Below, piece by piece: positions 16,321 to 20,570 of a stretch of DNA of 20,570 nucleotides (position 1 is its first letter; every line of letters starts with the position of its first letter). Under the pieces are notes generated by a model. It had not been told where the DNA came from, made no database searches, and was given only the letters and a program-made list of their open reading frames with translations. The stretch comes from Chara braunii (Eukaryota > Streptophyta > Charophyceae > Charales > Characeae). Made by a program: the position numbers and the translations under genes. The stretch lies in the NCBI GenBank assembly GCA_003427395.1, contig BFEA01000052.1:3384982-3405551 (forward strand). Reading direction: 5' to 3'.

Positions 16321-16498
16321 ACTCTTCTCTACCTTACTCCACTCAACTCTACTCCACTCGACGCGACGCGACTCAACTCGACTCCACTGTACTTTAAGCT
16401 ACGCTACTTTTCTCTACTCTACTTTGCTTTACTCTACTTTATTCTACTCATCTCTACTCTATTGTACTCTGCTCTACTCTTTTGTACTCTACTGTACT

Positions 16499-16517
16499 GT
16501 ACTATATGCTGCAATAC
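16499..16517. repeat. Higher-order repeat marker, copy 2
   Basis: GTACTATATGCTGCAATAC, 251 bp after spacer copy 1. Confidence 0.8.
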
Positions 16518-16836
16518 TCTTATCAACTCACTCTACTGTACTCTACTCCATTTCACTCCATACCGCTTCACTCCACTTTTCTCTACTCCACTCTACTTCA
16601 CTCCCTTTCACTCCCCTTCACTCTACTTTTCTCTACTCTACTACACTCGACACCACTCGACTCTACTCGACTCTACACGACTCTACTCTACTCGACTCTA
16701 CTCTATTTTACTCTATGCTACGCTACTTTACTTTGCTTTACTCTTCCCTACTCTACTCTACTGTATTCTATTCATCTCTTTTCTGTTGTACTTTATGTTG
16801 CGATACTTTGATCTATTCACCCTACTCTATTCTACT

Positions 16837-17116
16837 TTAGTCTACTCTTTCCTACTTTACTTTACTCTACTCTTTCCTACTTTACTTTAGTCTACTCTAC
16901 TCTACTCTCCTCTCCTCTACTCTACTCTACTAGTGCTCTACTTTACTCAACAATACTCTACGCTTCGTACTCTTCTTTAGTCTACTCTTTCCTACTTTAC
17001 TTTACTCTACTCTTTCCTACTTTACTTTAGTCTACTCTACTCTACTCTCCTCTACTCTACTCTACTCTACTGTGCTCTACTTCACTCAACAATACTCTAC
17101 GCTTCGTACTCTTCTC
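16837..17116. repeat. 140-bp tandem duplication inside the satellite
   Basis: The block starting TTAGTCTACTCTTTCCTACT and ending CTCTACGCTTCGTACTCTTC occurs at 16837-16976 and again at 16977-17116 with few differences. It is a recent unequal-exchange duplication on top of the pentamer periodicity. Confidence 0.85.
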
Positions 17117-17630
17117 GACTCTACTCTTTTCTACTCTTCTCTTTCCTAAGCTTCTCTTCTCTACTCTTCTCTACTATCCGCTTCCCTACTCTGCTCTACT
17201 CTGCTCTGCTCCATTCTACTCTACTCCACGCTACTTCACTCTACTCCACTGCACTCTACTCTACTCTACTTTTCTCTCCTCCACTGGTCTGTACTCCACT
17301 CTTCTACACACTACTCCACTCCACTCCACTTCACTCCACTCTGCACCACTCCACTCTCCTCCACTCCATTTGACTTCACTTCACTCTACTTCACTCCACT
17401 CCACTCTCCTCCACTCCACGTTACTCCACTCCACTCCATTCTACTCCACTCCACTCCACTCCATTCCATTCGACTCAACTCCACTCCAGACCACTCCATT
17501 ACTCTACTCCACTCAACTCTACTCTACTCGACCCTTCTCGGCTGGGCTCTGCTCTACTCTACACTACTATACTCAACTCTACTCTACTTTGCTTAACTCT
17601 ACTCCATTCTACTCTAAACTACTCTGCTTT

Positions 17631-17703
17631 GTTAGAGTTAGTTTGAACCCGCTTTGAGTGTCATTTTATTTGTTTTAGCATATAGGTCCATTTAAGGTAC
17701 GCC
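17631..17703 (+). repeat. Conserved non-pentameric spacer, copy 2
   Basis: Same spacer as at 16248, with about 6 substitutions over 73 bp (for example CCGCTTTGAG for CCGTTTTGAG and TTTAGCATATAGG for TTTAGCGTATAGG). Confidence 0.9.
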
Positions 17704-17856
17704 ACTCTTCTCTACTCCACTCAACTCTACTCCACTCGACTCGACTTTACTACACTCTATGCTACACTACTCTACTCTACTCTACTTTCCTTTACTCTAC
17801 TTTACTTTGCGTTGTAGTACTGTACTCTACTCTACTCTTTTGTACTCTACTTTACT

Positions 17857-17875
17857 GTACTATATACTGAGATAC
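17857..17875. repeat. Higher-order repeat marker, copy 3 (diverged)
   Basis: GTACTATATACTGAGATAC, 226 bp after spacer copy 2. Confidence 0.7.
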
Positions 17876-18131
17876 TCTTATCTACTCATTCTATTTTACT
17901 GTACTCCCACCCCACTCCACTCTTCTGTACTTTACTCCACTCCCCTCTACTCTACTTTTCTCTATTCCACTCTTCTACACTCAACTCTACTCGACTCCAC
18001 TACTCTACTCCACTCGACTCTACTCTACTCGACCCTTCTCGACTCGACCCCGCTCTACTCTTCAGTACTATACTCAACTCTACTCTACTTTGCTTTACTC
18101 TACTCCATTCTACTCTAAACTATGCTGCTCT

Positions 18132-18202
18132 GTTAGAGTTAGTTTGAACCCATTTTGAGTCGTTTTATTTGTTTTAGCGTATAGGTCTATTCAAGGTATG
18201 CC
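18132..18202 (+). repeat. Conserved non-pentameric spacer, copy 3
   Basis: Same spacer, missing TG in GAGTGTCG (reads GAGTCG) and with a few substitutions. It lies 501 bp after copy 2, against 1383 bp between copies 1 and 2, so the intervening pentamer arrays expand and contract independently. Confidence 0.9.
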
Positions 18203-18385
18203 ACTCTTCTCTACTCTACTCCTCTCAACTCTACTCCAATCGAATCGATTCGAGTCGACTCTACTGCACTCAATGCTACACTACTCTAAGCTATGCTACT
18301 CTACTTTACTCTACTTTGCTTTACTCTACTTGACTCTACTTTGTAGTACTGTACTTTACTATACTGTTTTGTACTCTACTTTATT

Positions 18386-18404
18386 GTACTATATGTTGCG
18401 ATAC
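18386..18404. repeat. Higher-order repeat marker, copy 4
   Basis: GTACTATATGTTGCGATAC, 254 bp after spacer copy 3. Confidence 0.8.
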
Positions 18405-20279
18405 TCTTATCTACTCAATTATCTACTCACTCTATTCTACGATACTCCACTTCACTCCACTCCACTCTTCTGAACTCTACTCCTCTCCCCTCCACTCTAC
18501 TTTTCTCTACTCGCTCTTCTACACTTAACTCGACTCTACTCTGCTCGACTCAACTTTACTGTACTCTACGCTACTCTACTCTACTCTACTCTACTCGACT
18601 TTGCTTTATTCTTCCCTACTCTAGTCTATTGTACTCTACTAGTCTCACCTCTACCATACTTTACGCTATACTCTACTCTACTCTACTCTACTCTACTCTA
18701 CTCTACTCTACTCTACTCTACTCTACTCTATTCCACTCTTTCCTACTTTACTCTACTTTATTCGATTTTACTCTATTGTACTCTACTTTATGATAATCTA
18801 CTCTACTTTACTTTACGATACTCTACGCTTCCCTATTCTTCTCGATTCTACTATCTTCTACTTCCCCCCCCCCAAAGCTTCTCTTCCCTACTCTACTCTT
18901 CTTTTGGATACTCGATTCTTCCCTTCTCTTCTCGACTCTATTTTTTTCTACTCATCTCTTATCTAAGCTTCTCTTCCCTAAGTTTCTCTTCCCTACTCTT
19001 CTCTACTCTACCTTCCCCTGCTCAACTCTACTTTACTTTGCTCCACTCTACTCTACTTTATGCTTCCCTACTCCACTTCACTCTATTCTACTCCTGTCTA
19101 TTCTACTCCACTCTACTTCACTCTACTTCACTCTACTCCGCTCCAATCTACTCTACTCTACTCTACTCGACTCTCCTCCACTCCTCTCTGCTCCACTCCA
19201 CTTTTTTACACACTACGCCATTCCACTCCACTCTGCTCCACTCCACTCTGCTCCACTCCACTCTCCTCCACTCCACTCTCCTCCACTCCACTCCACTTTA
19301 CTCCACTCCACTTTACTTCACGCCACTCCACTTTACTCGCCTCGCCTCACCTCGCCAGTCTATTCCTTTCCACTCCACGTCAATCCACTCTACACCACTT
19401 GACTCGACTCTACTCCACTCCACTCTACTCCACTCCACTCTACTCCACTCCACTCCACTCCACTCCAGTCTACTCCACTCGACTCTACTATACTCTACTT
19501 CACTCTCCTACACTCTACGCTTCCTGGCTCCTCTCTACTATATTCCTCTTTACTCTTCTCATCCTTACACTTCTCTTCACTACACTTTTTTTCCTTACTC
19601 TCCTCTACTCAACGCTTCTCTACTCTACGTCTCCCTGCTCTTCTCTTCCCTATGCTTCTCTTCCCTACCCGTCTCTCCTCTTCTCATCCCTACGCTTGTC
19701 TTCCCTACACTTCTCTTCCTTACTCTTCACTACTGTACGTCTCCCTGCTCTTCTCTTCCCTACGCTTCTCTTCCTTACTCTATTGTACGCTACGCTTTCG
19801 TGTTCTGCCCTACTCTGCTCTGCTCTACACTACTCTGCTTTGCTTTCCTCTTATCTTCTCTGCTCTGTTCTGCATTCCTTCACTTTGCTTTGCTCTCCAC
19901 TCTGGATTTCTCTACTCCATTCTGCTCTACTCTACTTCACTCGCCTCCACTCCACTCGCCTACACTCTCCTCCACTCCACTCCACTCTACTCCACTCCAC
20001 TTTACTCTACTCCATTCCACTCTACTCCGCTCCACTCCACTCCAATTTATTCCACTCAACTTTACTCTCCTCTACTCTCCTTGACTCTACGTTCCCTATT
20101 GGGCTCTACTCTACTCTTCTCTGCTCTACTCTTCTCTGCTCTACTGTTCTCTACTCTAGTCTTCTCTACTCTGATCTTCCCTATGGTTCTCCACTCCACA
20201 CTTCCCTGCTCTTTGCTTCCTTGCTTTGCTCTACTCTTCTTTTCTCTTCTCTACCCTACTCTACTCTACATTACTCTCC

Positions 20280-20360
20280 TCTGCTCTGCTATGATCTGCT
20301 CTGCTATGCTCTGCTATAATCTGCTCTGCTATGCTCTGCTATAATCTGCTCTGCTATGAT
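20280..20360. repeat. 25-bp tandem repeat at the satellite edge
   Basis: CTGCTCTGCTATGCTCTGCT plus ATAAT is repeated with partial units on both sides. A 25-bp unit is five pentamers, so it is an amplified local variant of the satellite. Confidence 0.85.
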
Positions 20361-20487
20361 AAATGTTGCCCTTCAACATAGTGCGGCCAGTTGCTGACTT
20401 GAATGGAACGAAAGATCTTCATATTGAACTTTTCTCTTTGTATGCTGGTGTTGTTCTTTCTGTATTCTACGCATTGTTCTTTTGTTA

Positions 20488-20488
<1 letters not shown>
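20361..20488. other. Short unique sequence between satellite and (CT)n
   Basis: About 128 bp of non-repetitive DNA. No gene or motif recognised. Confidence 0.7.

Positions 20489-20570
<82 letters not shown>
20489..20570. repeat. (CT)n microsatellite running off the window end
   Basis: At least 82 bp of uninterrupted CT, reaching the last base of the window. True length unknown. Confidence 0.98.

Larger units (their letters stand above)
15061..20360. repeat. TACTC-pentamer satellite array, ~5.3 kb
   Basis: Nearly all of this region is tandem TACTC (CTCTA) with common variants TCCAC, TTTAC, TCTTC, TCGAC and TGCTC. The cleanest stretch is about 18668-18728. Plus-strand frames stay open for up to about 420 codons, because the pentamer read in threes (TAC TCT ACT CTA CTC) contains no stop codon, so these are not genes. 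Unevenly diverged subdomains (TCCAC-rich, TCTTC-rich, TGCTC-rich toward 20360) and embedded spacers (separate entries) show a higher-order structure. Confidence 0.97.

Noticed and set aside
15195-20344. Several long plus-strand open frames (230-420 codons) rich in Tyr, Ser, Thr, Leu
   Set aside because: They are the translation of the TACTC satellite, whose pentamer lacks stop codons in any plus frame. No domain, no start context and no codon bias.
15061-20360. CRISPR-like regular spacing of repeats
   Set aside because: Eukaryotic satellite with variable unit lengths. No repeat-spacer alternation of constant size and no cas-like genes.

Overview
The window is eukaryotic nuclear DNA made almost entirely of repeats and decayed retroelements. 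I see no intact host gene, rRNA, tRNA or CRISPR array. The broken reverse-transcriptase relatives, long microsatellites, and an ORF type joining a CCHC knuckle, coiled coil and GIY-YIG domain suggest a large repeat-rich plant or streptophyte-alga genome. My best guess is Chara-like, but this rests on recognition of the families, not on a search.

Layout. Positions 1-173 (minus) hold a remnant of a Ty3/Gypsy RNase H domain. From 360 to 3420 there are microsatellites ((TTTC)n, (CA)n, poly-T), a pair of inverted hammerhead-ribozyme-like motifs, a foldback (palindromic) element at 1192-1498, short dispersed retroelement fragments, a poly(A)-only insertion with a clear target-site duplication (2779-2843), and a CTC/TCC-rich tract. 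A frame-broken LINE-type reverse-transcriptase C-terminus lies at 3522-4315 (minus) and a second LINE fragment at 7776-8012 (minus), probably reaching about 8400. The DNA between them (4430-7775) is non-coding, with degenerate short repeats.

The most interesting part is 9457-11875 on the minus strand. A type I hammerhead ribozyme (11805-11875) lies about 290 bp upstream of a broken reading frame. In order, that frame encodes an Arg/Asp-rich N-terminus, a CCHC-like zinc knuckle, a coiled coil, a basic region, a possible SAP-like motif and a GIY-YIG nuclease domain with its catalytic residues intact. GIY-YIG nuclease plus hammerhead ribozyme is the signature of Penelope-like retroelements. Here the nuclease would lie N-terminal to any reverse transcriptase (the permuted arrangement), and no reverse transcriptase is visible downstream. 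I therefore read it as a 3'-truncated, decayed Penelope-like element. Two in-frame stops and a frameshift in a short GT run break the frame.

A second hammerhead with a complete core lies on the plus strand at 14431-14481, beyond a 1.6-kb A/C-rich region of degenerate tandem repeats (12361-14000). From 15061 to about 20360 there is a 5.3-kb satellite of the pentamer TACTC and variants. It has a higher-order organisation marked by three copies of a conserved non-pentameric spacer of about 70 bp. The window ends in a (CT)n microsatellite that runs off the edge.
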